From: Prevotella scopos JCM 17725
GTDB taxonomy: Bacteria; Bacteroidota; Bacteroidia; Bacteroidales; Bacteroidaceae
NCBI RefSeq assembly: GCF_018127785.1
Contig: NZ_CP072390.1
Span: forward strand, 806,001 to 870,000
Reading direction: 5' to 3'
Length of the DNA: 64,000 bases
Part shown: in pieces, positions 9,014 through 18,470 of the stretch
Numbering within the stretch: position 1 is the stretch's first letter
Layout: every line of letters begins with the position of its first letter
The notes under the pieces: generated by a model
What the model was told of the DNA's origin: nothing
Seen by the model: the letters and a program-made list of their open reading frames with translations, nothing else
Databases searched by the model: none
Made by a program: the position numbers and the translations under genes

Positions 9014-9045
9014 CAAAGATACAGAATTTATTTAATACTGGCAAA
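9014..9045 (-). promoter_or_regulatory. Promoter of ffs-tRNA-Thr
   Basis: On the minus strand TTTG (9042-9045) and TATCTTTG (9014-9021) are separated by 20 bp, a near-perfect Bacteroidota promoter. The expected start near 9007-9009 gives a short 5' extension before the mature SRP RNA. Confidence 0.8.
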
Positions 9046-9125
9046 AAGGAATGAAAACTTTTTCTGATTTTAACAAAAAAACATAAATTTGGTAGATTAC
9101 TACATTATTTATAATAAATAATCAG

Positions 9126-9133
9126 TACTTTTG
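9126..9133 (+). promoter_or_regulatory. -7 box directly before the DUF4199 gene
   Basis: TACTTTTG ends only 4 bp before the ATG at 9138, which puts the expected transcription start on or next to the start codon and suggests a leaderless mRNA. Confidence 0.6.
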
Positions 9134-9137
9134 TAAC

Positions 9138-9677
9138 ATGATTAATGAAGATTTGAAACAACTGACAGCTTATGCTCGTTATGATGGTATTTATCTTGCT
9201 ATCATTTGGACGGCAAGCTTTGCATGCTTATTGGGTATGACTGCACTGCCAGTTTTGGCGCAATTTAGTTTTTTACTCACTCTCTCGACACCTTTCTTTG
9301 TTGCTTATCGACTTAAGGTTTTTCGTGAGGAAGGTCGTAATGGTGTTATCTCTTTTCGTCGTGCACTTTTCTATTGTTTACGTGTATTCTTCAATTCTGC
9401 TATTATCTTTAGTCTGTTGCAATGGTTATATATGGAGTATCTTGACAAAGGTAAATTACTTATGATGGTTACCAATATCTATAATAGTAATGAAGGTAAA
9501 AGTCTTCTTGCTGCCATAGGTATTCCATACGAGCAATTTCTTACAGCGTTGTCAGAAGCTTTCCAACCATACTCTTTGGCTGCAAGCAGTTTTGTTTATG
9601 CTGTGTTACTGGGTGGTTTCTTCTCTTTATTTATTGCAGCGATTATGTCAAAGAAGGTAAAGAATCGCTCGTTGTAA
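9138..9677 (+). CDS. DUF4199-family inner-membrane protein
   Basis: 179 aa with four hydrophobic helices (about residues 18-35, 38-58, 80-100 and 145-172), so an integral inner-membrane protein. The pattern and its position directly before a polyprenyl-phosphate glycosyltransferase match the Bacteroidota DUF4199 family. The two genes are 51 bp apart and probably form an operon. Function is unknown; helping the lipid-linked sugar step is an inference from the repeated pairing. Confidence 0.75.
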   Translation: MINEDLKQLTAYARYDGIYLAIIWTASFACLLGMTALPVLAQFSFLLTLSTPFFVAYRLKVFREEGRNGVISFRRALFYCLRVFFNSAIIFSLLQWLYMEYLDKGKLLMMVTNIYNSNEGKSLLAAIGIPYEQFLTALSEAFQPYSLAASSFVYAVLLGGFFSLFIAAIMSKKVKNRSL

Positions 9678-9728
9678 GATGAATTATAATTAATCTTTTT
9701 ATCTAAATTGAAAACTCCTAATTAGAAT

Positions 9729-10682
9729 ATGGATATATCAGTAATTATTCCTCTTTACAATGAGGAAGAAAGTTTACCAGAATTATATGCTTGGATTCAA
9801 CGCGTGATGAACGCTAACGGCTTCACGTATGAAATAATTTTTATCAATGACGGCTCAAAGGACAGAAGCTGGAATGTCATTGAGGATTTGCATCATAAGG
9901 ATAAAGAACATGTTCATGCCATAAAGTTCCGTCGTAACTATGGTAAGAGTCCTGCTCTATACTGTGGTTTTAAAGCTGCAAAAGGTGATGTCATCATAAC
10001 GATGGATGCAGACTTGCAAGATTCACCAGATGAAATACCAGAACTTTATCGAATGATAATGGAGGAGAAGTATGATCTTGTTAGTGGATATAAGCAGAAA
10101 CGTTATGACCCATTGACAAAGACTATACCTACAAAACTTTTCAATGCTACGGCTCGTAAGATTAGTGGTGTACATAATTTACATGACTTTAACTGTGGTT
10201 TGAAAGCTTATCGCCATGATGTTGTGAAGAACATTGAGGTTTATGGTGAGATGCATCGTTATATTCCTTATCTTGCTAAGGAAGCAGGTTTTTCACGTAT
10301 CGGTGAGAAAGTAGTGCACCATCAAGCACGTAAGTATGGTAAGTCAAAGTTTGGTATAAACCGTTTCTTTAATGGTTATCTTGACTTATTGACACTTTGG
10401 TTCCTTACAAACTTTGGCAAAAAGCCAATGCATGTCTTTGGTCTAATGGGATCATTTATGTTCTTCATCGGTTTTATAGCTTTTCTTTGGCTGATTGTTG
10501 AGAAGCTGGTAATGCTTGTGAATGGCGTTTATGGAGATTTGCTTTCAAATCATGCGTCCTTCTTTATAGCACTCGTCGCAATGATTCTTGGTACACAGCT
10601 CTTCCTTGCTGGATTTATAGGTGACCTCATCAGTCGTAGCAATCCAAGGCGGAATGACTATCAGATTGAGAAAGAGATGTAA
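9729..10682 (+). CDS. Family 2 glycosyltransferase (DPM/GtrB-like)
   Basis: 317 aa. The GT-A domain begins ISVIIPLYNEEESLPELY (residues 3-20), with the DGSKDRSW nucleotide-sugar segment and the metal-binding MDADLQDSPDEIPELY (DxD type). Two C-terminal transmembrane helices (about 235-260 and 275-300) end in NPRRNDY. This is the layout of enzymes that move a sugar from UDP- or GDP-sugar to undecaprenyl phosphate on the cytoplasmic face. The sugar cannot be read from the sequence. Confidence 0.9.
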   Translation: MDISVIIPLYNEEESLPELYAWIQRVMNANGFTYEIIFINDGSKDRSWNVIEDLHHKDKEHVHAIKFRRNYGKSPALYCGFKAAKGDVIITMDADLQDSPDEIPELYRMIMEEKYDLVSGYKQKRYDPLTKTIPTKLFNATARKISGVHNLHDFNCGLKAYRHDVVKNIEVYGEMHRYIPYLAKEAGFSRIGEKVVHHQARKYGKSKFGINRFFNGYLDLLTLWFLTNFGKKPMHVFGLMGSFMFFIGFIAFLWLIVEKLVMLVNGVYGDLLSNHASFFIALVAMILGTQLFLAGFIGDLISRSNPRRNDYQIEKEM

Positions 10683-10759
10683 CATAATAGCACTCAGAGG
10701 TATTACTGAAGAGAGCATTGAACAGTTTGTTCTTTATTGATAGATTGAAATAAAAGATA

Positions 10760-11263
10760 ATGAACTATAGAAACATCAGACATATAGTAAGTAGCATCAG
10801 TATCTTTGTAATTCTCTTTGGAGGACTAAGTTGGCTGAGTTCTTGTTCAGACATAGATTGTCCTGTAACCAATGGCGTGTGGGCAAATTATGTTGTTCAA
10901 GGTGATACTTTACATGATACACTTACCATCTCTGCTATAAGGGAGAGCAAAAGTGACACGATATTGTTGAATAAACAGATCAATACAACGAAGTTTAGCT
11001 TACCGATGAGTTATAGTAGTGCAAATGATAAGTTGCGCTTTGTCTTCACAAGTAAGACTGGTGTGACAACTGTTGACACGGTGACGATATCGAAGACAAA
11101 TATAAGTCACTTCGAGAGTGTTGATTGTCCTCCAGCTTTCTTCCATACTCTTACAGCTGTCGCAGCAAAGGGTACTCGTGTAAGTCAGATAAAAATCAGT
11201 AACCCTAACGTTGATTATGATGGTACGAAAGAGCATATACTTATCAGTTTTACTAATCCTTAG
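10760..11263 (+). CDS. Lipoprotein, DUF6452-like
   Basis: 167 aa. An N-terminal hydrophobic stretch runs into a lipobox-like LSSC (Cys29), so probably a lipoprotein. The SDIDCPVTNGVWANY start of the mature part and the beta-rich remainder fit the DUF6452 family, typically found beside DUF6048. The last 47 bp overlap the next gene in another frame, suggesting translational coupling. Function unknown. Confidence 0.65.
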   Translation: MNYRNIRHIVSSISIFVILFGGLSWLSSCSDIDCPVTNGVWANYVVQGDTLHDTLTISAIRESKSDTILLNKQINTTKFSLPMSYSSANDKLRFVFTSKTGVTTVDTVTISKTNISHFESVDCPPAFFHTLTAVAAKGTRVSQIKISNPNVDYDGTKEHILISFTNP

Positions 11264-11909
11264 TACGCTATTCCTGTTGACTCCGTCAACAGCGAACGCA
11301 CAGCATCGATCATCTGTATCAAAGGTGAAGGAGGACAGTATTCCTTTTTTCAGGGGAGCTGCAGTTGGTATTGATTTGATTGGTCCAGCAATGCGTAGGC
11401 TTGCTTTCTATGGTCAGTATGAAGCATTGCTTCGTGTAAATCTTAAGGATAGGTACTTTCCTGTCATTGAATTAGGCTTAGGACAGGCAGATAAGACTGA
11501 CGAGACGACTGAGACAAATTACAATACTAGTGCACCTTACGCTCGAGTGGGTTGTGATTTCAATATGCTCAAGAATAAACACGACGACTATCGCTTCTTA
11601 GTGGGCGGTAGAGTGGGTTATACCTCGTTTAAGTATGATGTCCTAAGTCCTGGTATTGCAGACCCAATTTGGGGAACGCATTCATCGTATGGCTCACTTG
11701 GCAACAAGGGAAGTCAGCTTTGGGCAGAACTTGTTGGAAGTGTAGATGCAAAGATTATAGGACCAGTTCGTCTGGGATGGTCAGTTAGATATAAATTACG
11801 CCTTGCCCATAAGATGGGAGAAGTTGGTGAAGCATGGTATGTTCCTGGGTATGGTCGTGGAGGTTCGTCACAGCTAGGTGCAACCTTTAATGTACTACTT
11901 GAATTATAA
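11217..11909 (+). CDS. DUF6048-like outer-membrane beta-barrel candidate
   Basis: 230 aa from the ATG at 11217 (another ATG follows at 11220). The longer frame begins with TTG at 11211, which is less likely. A signal peptide ends ...PSTANAQ. The mature protein has alternating aromatic/polar strands and finishes on hydrophobic LGATFNVLLEL, as a small outer-membrane barrel would. The start lies inside the preceding gene, so expression is probably coupled. Family name from memory; function unknown. Confidence 0.65.
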   Translation: MMVRKSIYLSVLLILSTLFLLTPSTANAQHRSSVSKVKEDSIPFFRGAAVGIDLIGPAMRRLAFYGQYEALLRVNLKDRYFPVIELGLGQADKTDETTETNYNTSAPYARVGCDFNMLKNKHDDYRFLVGGRVGYTSFKYDVLSPGIADPIWGTHSSYGSLGNKGSQLWAELVGSVDAKIIGPVRLGWSVRYKLRLAHKMGEVGEAWYVPGYGRGGSSQLGATFNVLLEL

Positions 11910-12048
11910 GGAGAGAGTTGACTAAAAATAAAGAGATTACATACCTATATTTCAATTATAGTGTATGCTTGTTGATACTTTGCTTGTACATCTCAATTAT
12001 TATTCTCATTCTAACTTTCTCTTATCTCTTAATAAATACAAACATTAT

Positions 12049-13065
12049 ATGAATAAGAAAAAACTATATTGGCAAATACCCTTTCTTCTTGTACTGATTA
12101 TTGGGTCAATAGCAATTGTCCGTTGTCAGCATGCCATGCCTTATCAGCATAACAAGGGTTTTATCTTTGGTACAGTTTATAATATTACCTATCAAAGCGA
12201 TGAAGATCTTCAGCCGCAGATAGAAGCAGAATTGAAAAAGGTAAATCAAACCTTTTCAACTTTTGAATCTCACTCATTGATATCTCAGATTAATCAAAAT
12301 GAGCCAGTAAAGGTGAATGAGATGTTTAGAGAAGTGTTTACACTTGCTGAGTCTATTTCGAAAGAAACCAATGGGGCTTTTGATATTACGGTTGCACCAA
12401 TGGTAAATATGTGGGGCTTTGGTTTTAAGACAGGGCAACATCCTTCTAAGCAAGCTATAGATAGCCTGCATCAAATCGTTGGATACAACAAGGTTAAACT
12501 TGTTGATAACAAGATTCAGAAAACGAATAAACGCATAATGCTTGATTGTTCTGCTATCGCCAAAGGATATGGTTCAGACATTGTAGCTCGTTTCTTACGT
12601 CGTAATGGCATCAAGAACTTTATGGTTGAGATAGGTGGTGAAATTGTTACAATGGGAAATAGTGAACAGCGTCTGCCATGGAAGATTGGGGTTACAAAAC
12701 CTACAGAGGATAGTTTGAAAGTTAACCAAGAGATTCAAACCGTGCTGAATGTAACTGACAAAGCTATGGCTACGAGTGGGAACTATCGTAATTTCTATTA
12801 TAAAGGAGGAAAAAAATATGCGCATACGATTGATCCTAAAACGGGTTATCCAGTACAACATTCGCTCCTTTCTGCTACTGTTTTAGCAAAAAACTGTGCT
12901 ACAGCTGATGCATATGCAACAGCATTTATGGTGATGGGAATTGAAAAGGCACGCAAACTACTTGAGCGTCATCCGGAGTTGATGGCCTACTTCATCTATT
13001 CGGATGCGAAAGGTAATCTTCAGGTCTGGTATAGCGCATCAATGAAAGGAAAGCTTGTGGAATAA
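12049..13065 (+). CDS. apbE: FAD:protein FMN transferase (ApbE family)
   Basis: 338 aa from the ATG at 12049. The frame extends 28 codons further upstream, but that part is unlike the family and the ATG is followed at once by a basic N-terminus and hydrophobic segment. The N-terminus ends IAIVRC, a possible lipoprotein or anchored signal. ApbE motifs: VAPMVNMWGFG, DCSAIAKGYGSD, VEIGGEI, KAMATSGNYRNFYY and AHTIDPKTGYP. It attaches FMN by a phosphoester bond to Thr of partner flavoproteins such as Rnf/Nqr subunits or fumarate-reductase-like proteins, outside the inner membrane. No partner gene is adjacent. Confidence 0.92.
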   Translation: MNKKKLYWQIPFLLVLIIGSIAIVRCQHAMPYQHNKGFIFGTVYNITYQSDEDLQPQIEAELKKVNQTFSTFESHSLISQINQNEPVKVNEMFREVFTLAESISKETNGAFDITVAPMVNMWGFGFKTGQHPSKQAIDSLHQIVGYNKVKLVDNKIQKTNKRIMLDCSAIAKGYGSDIVARFLRRNGIKNFMVEIGGEIVTMGNSEQRLPWKIGVTKPTEDSLKVNQEIQTVLNVTDKAMATSGNYRNFYYKGGKKYAHTIDPKTGYPVQHSLLSATVLAKNCATADAYATAFMVMGIEKARKLLERHPELMAYFIYSDAKGNLQVWYSASMKGKLVE

Positions 13066-13120
13066 AAAATGATAGCCGCTTTTAATTGTGAAGGTGGCTA
13101 TATAATTTCTAATTGACAAT

Positions 13121-13786
13121 ATGCTTCAGCTCTACGATAAACTCATTGAACTACCACTTTTCATCGGTATAAGTACAGATGAATTGTCAGATATCGTTGG
13201 GCAAACAAAGTTTGGTTTTCATAAGTTAGTGGCTGACAAACAACTCGTCAGTACTGATGATAAATGTACACAACTCTTCTTTCTAATGAGCGGAACACTT
13301 TGCGTGGTGAGTTATGCTGATAATTACAGATATCGTATAGAAGAAGAACTTTCTGCTCCTGCTGTTATTCAACCTGAACATCTTTTTGGACTTCAGCAAC
13401 GTTATACAAAGGATTTTATAGCACAGTCTGATTGTAGTTTGCTTTCGTTAGATAAGGCTGAAGTACTACGATTAATAGACTCTTACCTTATCTTCCGTCT
13501 TAATCTTCTCAATAGTATTTCTATGCAGGCGCAGCGAATGAGTCGTATTCCATGGAGGTTACAGCCTAGTGGCATTCGTCAGCAGTTTGTTCACTTTCTA
13601 CGTCTTCGTTGTATAACACAAGCTGGATGTAAAATACTTAGAATAAGGATGGAAGATCTTGCATATGAGCTTCATCAAAGTCGTCTTAATGTCTCTCGTA
13701 TGCTCAATGCTTTAAAAAAGGAAGGCATGTTGTCGATGAGTAGGGGAGTTATTATAATTCCACAATTGGAAGATTTGAGAGGATAA
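13121..13786 (+). CDS. Crp/Fnr-family transcriptional regulator
   Basis: 221 aa. An N-terminal cyclic-nucleotide-binding-like barrel (about residues 10-125) is followed by a C-terminal winged helix. The recognition-helix region reads MEDLAYELHQSRLNVSRMLN (about 183-202). There are no clustered cysteines for an Fe-S sensor, and the cNMP-contact Arg-Ser motif is not evident, so the signal is unknown. It follows apbE by 55 bp. Candidate operators of the superfamily type lie at 3677-3690 and possibly 27250-27264; linking them to this protein is inference. Confidence 0.85.
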   Translation: MLQLYDKLIELPLFIGISTDELSDIVGQTKFGFHKLVADKQLVSTDDKCTQLFFLMSGTLCVVSYADNYRYRIEEELSAPAVIQPEHLFGLQQRYTKDFIAQSDCSLLSLDKAEVLRLIDSYLIFRLNLLNSISMQAQRMSRIPWRLQPSGIRQQFVHFLRLRCITQAGCKILRIRMEDLAYELHQSRLNVSRMLNALKKEGMLSMSRGVIIIPQLEDLRG

Positions 13787-13949
13787 GCGTGATTCAAGCA
13801 GATTGCTTTTGTCTTTTAATGTGTAATGGTGCCGTTAATCCGAACGACACGTACTTCTATAAACAGATTCTTTTTGCTTTACTTCTGATATAGAAACAAA
13901 ATTGCGTTAAATTCCAACCTATTTATATAGTATTTCCCTTTTTTTGAGT

Positions 13950-13957
13950 TATCTTTG
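13950..13957 (+). promoter_or_regulatory. -7 box for the M3 peptidase gene
   Basis: TATCTTTG, 31 bp before the ATG at 13989. No clear -33 match. Confidence 0.6.
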
Positions 13958-13988
13958 TAAATTAAATTAAGAGAAAGTAAGAAAAGAT

Positions 13989-16076
13989 ATGATAGACAAT
14001 ATAACAGGGGAGAAAGAACGTGTAAATCCTTTCTTCCTACCTTATGATACACCGCATAACGCAGTACCTTTCAACAAGATTGAACTTGCTGATTATGAAG
14101 AAGCAATGATGGAAGGAATACGGCGTGAAGACGAGCAGATTGAGAAGATTATCAATAACCCAGATGAGCCTACCTTCGAGAATACGATTATTCCAGAGGA
14201 CGAGATTAAAGGGCGTAAGCATTACTATGATCTTCTAAATCGTGTAGAGAGTGTATTTTTTAATATGCTAAGTGCTGAAACAAATGATGATATGGATGCT
14301 TTGGCTCAGAAAATGAGTCCAATTCTCACTAAGCATAGTAATGATGTCAGTTTAAATCCAAAGATTTTTGAGCGTGTAAAGTATGTCTATGAACATCATC
14401 GTGAGTTGACTCCAGAGGAAAGTTGCTTGCTGGAGAAAAGCTATGAGGGTTTTGTTCGTAGTGGTGCGTTGCTCGATGAAGCTAGGAAAGATCGTTTGCG
14501 TAAGCTCACTGAGGAAGCATCGATGCTTTCACTGCAGTTCTCACAGAATGTTTTGAAAGAAAACAAAGCTTACACATTGCATATAACAGATGAGAAGCAG
14601 CTTGACGGATTACCTGATACGGCACGTGAAGCAGCACGTGAAGCGGTCAAGGAACGTGGTTTGGAGGGATGGATATTTACCTTAGATGCTCCAAGTTATG
14701 GGCCGTTTATGATGTATAGTAAACAACGTGAATTGCGTAAGGATCTCTACATGGCGCGCAATACGCTCTGTATAAAAGATAATGATACAAATAATCTCGA
14801 ACTTTGTAAGCGTTTGATTAATCTTCGTAGAGAGATGGCGCAACTTCTAGGTTACGATAGCTTTGCTGACTACGTGATGAAGCATCGTATGGCAACAAAG
14901 GTTGAGAATGTGTATAAACTTCTTAATGATCTTATCGAAGCTTATAAACCAAAAGCTATTGAAGAACGTGAAGAAGTTGAAGCATTGGCCAAGGAAGAAG
15001 AGGGTGAGGACTTTAAGATGGAGCCTTGGGATGTGGCGTATTACAGCCAATTGCTGAAAAAGAAGAAGTTTGACCTCGACCCAGAGATGCTCCGTCCTTA
15101 CTTAGAGTTAGGTAATGTTATCAAAGGTGTCTTTGGACTTGCTACTCGTCTTTACGGTATTACATTCAAAGAGAATAAAGAAATCCCTGTTTATCATCCT
15201 GATGTAAAGCCGTATGAGGTATATGATAAGGATGGTAGCTATTTAGCAGTACTCTACGTTGACTTTTACCCACGTAAAGGAAAACGTGATGGTGCATGGA
15301 TGACTGAGTTCCAGGGCCAATGGGTAGAACGTGATGGGACGAATGTCCGTCCACATGTATCTCTCGTAATGAACTTTTCGAAGCCAACAGAGGATAAACC
15401 TGCATTACTGAGGCTCGGTGAAGTTGAGACATTCTTACATGAGTTTGGTCATTCTCTTCATGGTATCTTTGCCAATACACGCTTTGAAAGTCTATCAGGA
15501 ACTAATGTATGGTGGGACTTCGTTGAACTTCCTTCGCAGTTTATGGAAAACTTTGCTGTTGAGAAAGACTTCCTTCGTACCTTTGCTTTCCATTATAAAA
15601 CTGGTGAGCCTATGCCAGATGAATTGATTGACAAGGTTATTGCAAGTCGTAATTATGGTGCTGCAACCGCTTGTTTACGACAAGTTAGTTTCGGTCTCTT
15701 AGATATGGCTTATTACACTCATAAAGATGAGTTCACAGAAGATATTATCCCATTTGAGAAGAAAGCTTGGGAAGCAGCAATTATTGATGAGCAGCGTATG
15801 GATACATGTATGACCGTACAGTTCTCTCACATTATGGCTGGAGGTTACGCTGCAGGTTATTATAGCTATAAATGGGCTGAAGTTCTTGATGCTGATGCGT
15901 TCAGCGTGTTCAAGAAAGAAGGAATCTTCAACCAAGCAACTGCTCAGCGTTTCAGAGATAATGTCCTCTCACGTGGTGGAACGGAACACCCAATGACTCT
16001 CTATAAGCGTTTCCGTGGAAGTGAACCAACAATTGATGCATTGAAAGAACGAGATGGACTTTTAAAACGACAGTAA
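13989..16076 (+). CDS. M3-family zinc metallopeptidase (oligopeptidase A / dipeptidyl carboxypeptidase type)
   Basis: 695 aa, typical length. The zinc site HEFGHSLH starts at residue 484, with the third-ligand region ESLSGTNVWWDFVELPSQ about 25 residues on. No signal peptide, so cytoplasmic. It would cut short peptides, either as Dcp (releasing C-terminal dipeptides) or as OpdA; motifs alone do not settle which. Peptide fermentation by Prevotella makes such an enzyme sensible. It probably begins the cluster that continues with dCMP deaminase, S41 protease and 5-formyl-THF cyclo-ligase. Confidence 0.92.
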   Translation: MIDNITGEKERVNPFFLPYDTPHNAVPFNKIELADYEEAMMEGIRREDEQIEKIINNPDEPTFENTIIPEDEIKGRKHYYDLLNRVESVFFNMLSAETNDDMDALAQKMSPILTKHSNDVSLNPKIFERVKYVYEHHRELTPEESCLLEKSYEGFVRSGALLDEARKDRLRKLTEEASMLSLQFSQNVLKENKAYTLHITDEKQLDGLPDTAREAAREAVKERGLEGWIFTLDAPSYGPFMMYSKQRELRKDLYMARNTLCIKDNDTNNLELCKRLINLRREMAQLLGYDSFADYVMKHRMATKVENVYKLLNDLIEAYKPKAIEEREEVEALAKEEEGEDFKMEPWDVAYYSQLLKKKKFDLDPEMLRPYLELGNVIKGVFGLATRLYGITFKENKEIPVYHPDVKPYEVYDKDGSYLAVLYVDFYPRKGKRDGAWMTEFQGQWVERDGTNVRPHVSLVMNFSKPTEDKPALLRLGEVETFLHEFGHSLHGIFANTRFESLSGTNVWWDFVELPSQFMENFAVEKDFLRTFAFHYKTGEPMPDELIDKVIASRNYGAATACLRQVSFGLLDMAYYTHKDEFTEDIIPFEKKAWEAAIIDEQRMDTCMTVQFSHIMAGGYAAGYYSYKWAEVLDADAFSVFKKEGIFNQATAQRFRDNVLSRGGTEHPMTLYKRFRGSEPTIDALKERDGLLKRQ

Positions 16077-16141
16077 TTGTAAGGTAATGCCAATTACTAT
16101 TCTCATCACTTCCTTGTTTATCAATAAACTCTATTAAGCTA

Positions 16142-16645
16142 ATGAATAAAGAACTTATGAAAGCGCATTCATCAACGTCTTCTTCTCTAGTAGAAGGAAG
16201 AAGTAAGGTTGCTGTAGATTATCGCTACCTCCGTATGGCACGTATATGGGCAGAGAATTCATATTGTAAACGTCGACAAGTAGGTGCGTTGGTAGTGAAG
16301 GATAAAATGATTATTAGTGATGGTTATAATGGTACACCAAGTGGTTTCGAGAATGTCTGTGAAGATGACATGGGAGTCACAAAACCTTACGTCCTTCATG
16401 CAGAAGCAAATGCCATTACGAAGCTAGCTAGAAGCGGTAACAATAGTGAAGGGTCAACGCTATATGTAACTGCCTCACCTTGTATTGAATGTTCAAAACT
16501 AATCATTCAAGCTGGTATTCGTCGGGTAGTATATGCCGAGAAATATCGTCTAACAGATGGTATTGACCTACTGACAAGATCTGGAGTTGAAGTAGAGTAT
16601 TTAAGTCTTGAAGATGGTTGCAGCTCCTCTTCAAAGTCTTTGTAA
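16142..16645 (+). CDS. Deoxycytidylate (dCMP) deaminase
   Basis: 167 aa. Zinc-binding HAEANAIT (catalytic Glu) and SPCIECSKL (PCxxC) are both present, with the family start YLRMARIWAENSYCKRRQVG. It converts dCMP to dUMP, feeding dTMP synthesis. The ATG at 16142 gives a 25-residue Ser-rich extension before the domain; an ATG at 16157 is an alternative start. It lies between the M3 peptidase and the S41 protease, all on one strand. Confidence 0.92.
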   Translation: MNKELMKAHSSTSSSLVEGRSKVAVDYRYLRMARIWAENSYCKRRQVGALVVKDKMIISDGYNGTPSGFENVCEDDMGVTKPYVLHAEANAITKLARSGNNSEGSTLYVTASPCIECSKLIIQAGIRRVVYAEKYRLTDGIDLLTRSGVEVEYLSLEDGCSSSSKSL

Positions 16646-16801
16646 ATGTAACTAGTATTAGAGTTGCTGATGGAGTATTATCAAATAGGTTTTCTGCCTA
16701 ATATGATTCATTCCTATTGTCAAAGAATAAAATATAATAAGTAATTATCGCATCCCACTGAGGAATACCTTATTCTAGGGGAAAGCGAGTTTTAGGCTTT
16801 T

Positions 16802-18463
16802 ATGAATCAGAACAAAAAGAATCGTTTCATGCCGCTACTGATGGCACTTTGTGTAGTTGTCGGTATTCTTATTGGTACTTTCTATGCCAATCACTTTTCA
16901 GGTAATCGTCTGAATATTATTAATAATGGTAGTAGCAGACTCAGTAATCTGTTGCATATTATTGATGACCAGTACGTTGATTCCGTTAATATTGATGAAC
17001 TTGTTGATAAAGCTATCCCTGAAATTTTGTCAGAATTAGATCCACATTCAGTGTATATCAGTGCGAAAGATGTTCAACTAGCAACAGATGATTTGAAGGG
17101 CTCTTTTTCTGGAGTTGGAATTGAGTTTAATATTCGTCAAGATACATTATGCATACAGAATGTTATCAAAGATGGACCAGCAGACAAAGCAGGTATATTG
17201 GCAGGTGACAAGGTTGTAAGTATTAATGGTAAAGCGTTTGTTGGGAAAGATGTGACAAATGAAGAAGCGATGCATCGCCTCAAGGGACCAAAAGATTCAA
17301 AGGTTAAGATAGGGGTGAGACGATATGGTGAGAATGGTGTAAAAATGTTCACTGTAACGCGTGGTGACATCGCTGTGAAGAGTGTTTCTGCAGCATATAT
17401 GCTTAATGATTCAACTGGTTATATTCGTATCAAGAACTTTGGTGAAAGAACTTATGCAGAGATGTTAGCTGCCTTACAGACACTTAATATCCAAGGTGCT
17501 GACCATTTAGTTATTGACCTTCGTGACAATGGAGGTGGTATCCTGGAGGCTGCCGTGCAGATGGCAAATGAGTTTCTTCCTAAGAATCGTTTGATTGTTT
17601 ATACTCAAGGAAGAAAGAGTCCACGTGTTAATTATCGTAGCGATGGCAAAGGAAGCTATCAACATATTCCTATGGTTGTACTCATCAACGAGGGATCTGC
17701 TTCTGCGGCAGAGATCTTTGCTGGTGCTATGCAAGATAACGATCGTGCAACAATTGTTGGTCGTCGTTCATTTGGTAAAGGATTGGTACAGCAGCAGATT
17801 CAATTTAATGATGGTAGTTTGATAAGGTTGACAATTGCACGTTATTATACTCCATCTGGTCGTTGTATTCAAAAACCATTCAAGCCAGGTGATAATGCGG
17901 ACTATGAGAATGATATTCTTACACGTTACCAGCATGGTGAGTTCTTCTCTCAGGATAGTATCAAGCATGAAGGACCAGCTTATCATACAATGAACGGACG
18001 TACTGTGTATGGTGGCGGTGGTATAACACCTGATATCTTTGTTCCAGAAGATACATCAAAAGTTACTTCTTATTACAAGGAGGCGGTGATGAGTGGACTC
18101 ATGCTTCAGTATGCTTTCAATTATACTGATAGCAATAGAAAGAAGCTCAGTAGTTTTGGTGAAATGAAGCCTTTAGCAAACTACTTAGAGCATCAGAATC
18201 TTGTGGGCGATTTCGTTAACTTTGCGGAAAGGAATGGATTGCGCCGACGCAATTTGATGATTATGCGTTCACATCCACTTTTTGAAGATTACCTCAATAG
18301 TCGTATTATTTATAATATACTTGATGAACAGGCTTGGATTGAGTATGTGAACCTCGATGATGCCACTGTTAAGGAGGCTGTCAAGGTATTCCATATGCCT
18401 TCTCTGTTGTTGCCGAAAAAGAACCAAATAACCCATCGGCAAGCAAACTTATTACGTAAATAA
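16802..18463 (+). CDS. S41-family C-terminal processing peptidase
   Basis: 553 aa. An N-terminal membrane anchor (residues 10-30) is followed by a PDZ domain (about 100-190; GILAGDKVVSINGK) and the tail-specific protease core. The nucleophile is probably Ser301 in GSASAAEI and the general base Lys326 in SFGKGLVQ. A C-terminal extension of about 130 residues follows. It would act in the periplasm on unstructured C-termini. The next gene begins 7 bp after the stop, an operon with 5-formyl-THF cyclo-ligase. Confidence 0.93.
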   Translation: MNQNKKNRFMPLLMALCVVVGILIGTFYANHFSGNRLNIINNGSSRLSNLLHIIDDQYVDSVNIDELVDKAIPEILSELDPHSVYISAKDVQLATDDLKGSFSGVGIEFNIRQDTLCIQNVIKDGPADKAGILAGDKVVSINGKAFVGKDVTNEEAMHRLKGPKDSKVKIGVRRYGENGVKMFTVTRGDIAVKSVSAAYMLNDSTGYIRIKNFGERTYAEMLAALQTLNIQGADHLVIDLRDNGGGILEAAVQMANEFLPKNRLIVYTQGRKSPRVNYRSDGKGSYQHIPMVVLINEGSASAAEIFAGAMQDNDRATIVGRRSFGKGLVQQQIQFNDGSLIRLTIARYYTPSGRCIQKPFKPGDNADYENDILTRYQHGEFFSQDSIKHEGPAYHTMNGRTVYGGGGITPDIFVPEDTSKVTSYYKEAVMSGLMLQYAFNYTDSNRKKLSSFGEMKPLANYLEHQNLVGDFVNFAERNGLRRRNLMIMRSHPLFEDYLNSRIIYNILDEQAWIEYVNLDDATVKEAVKVFHMPSLLLPKKNQITHRQANLLRK

Positions 18464-18470
18464 CATCTCT

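Noticed and set aside
8851..9054. Open frame over the SRP RNA on the plus strand
   Set aside because: It covers ffs and its promoter on the opposite strand and has no protein-like composition.
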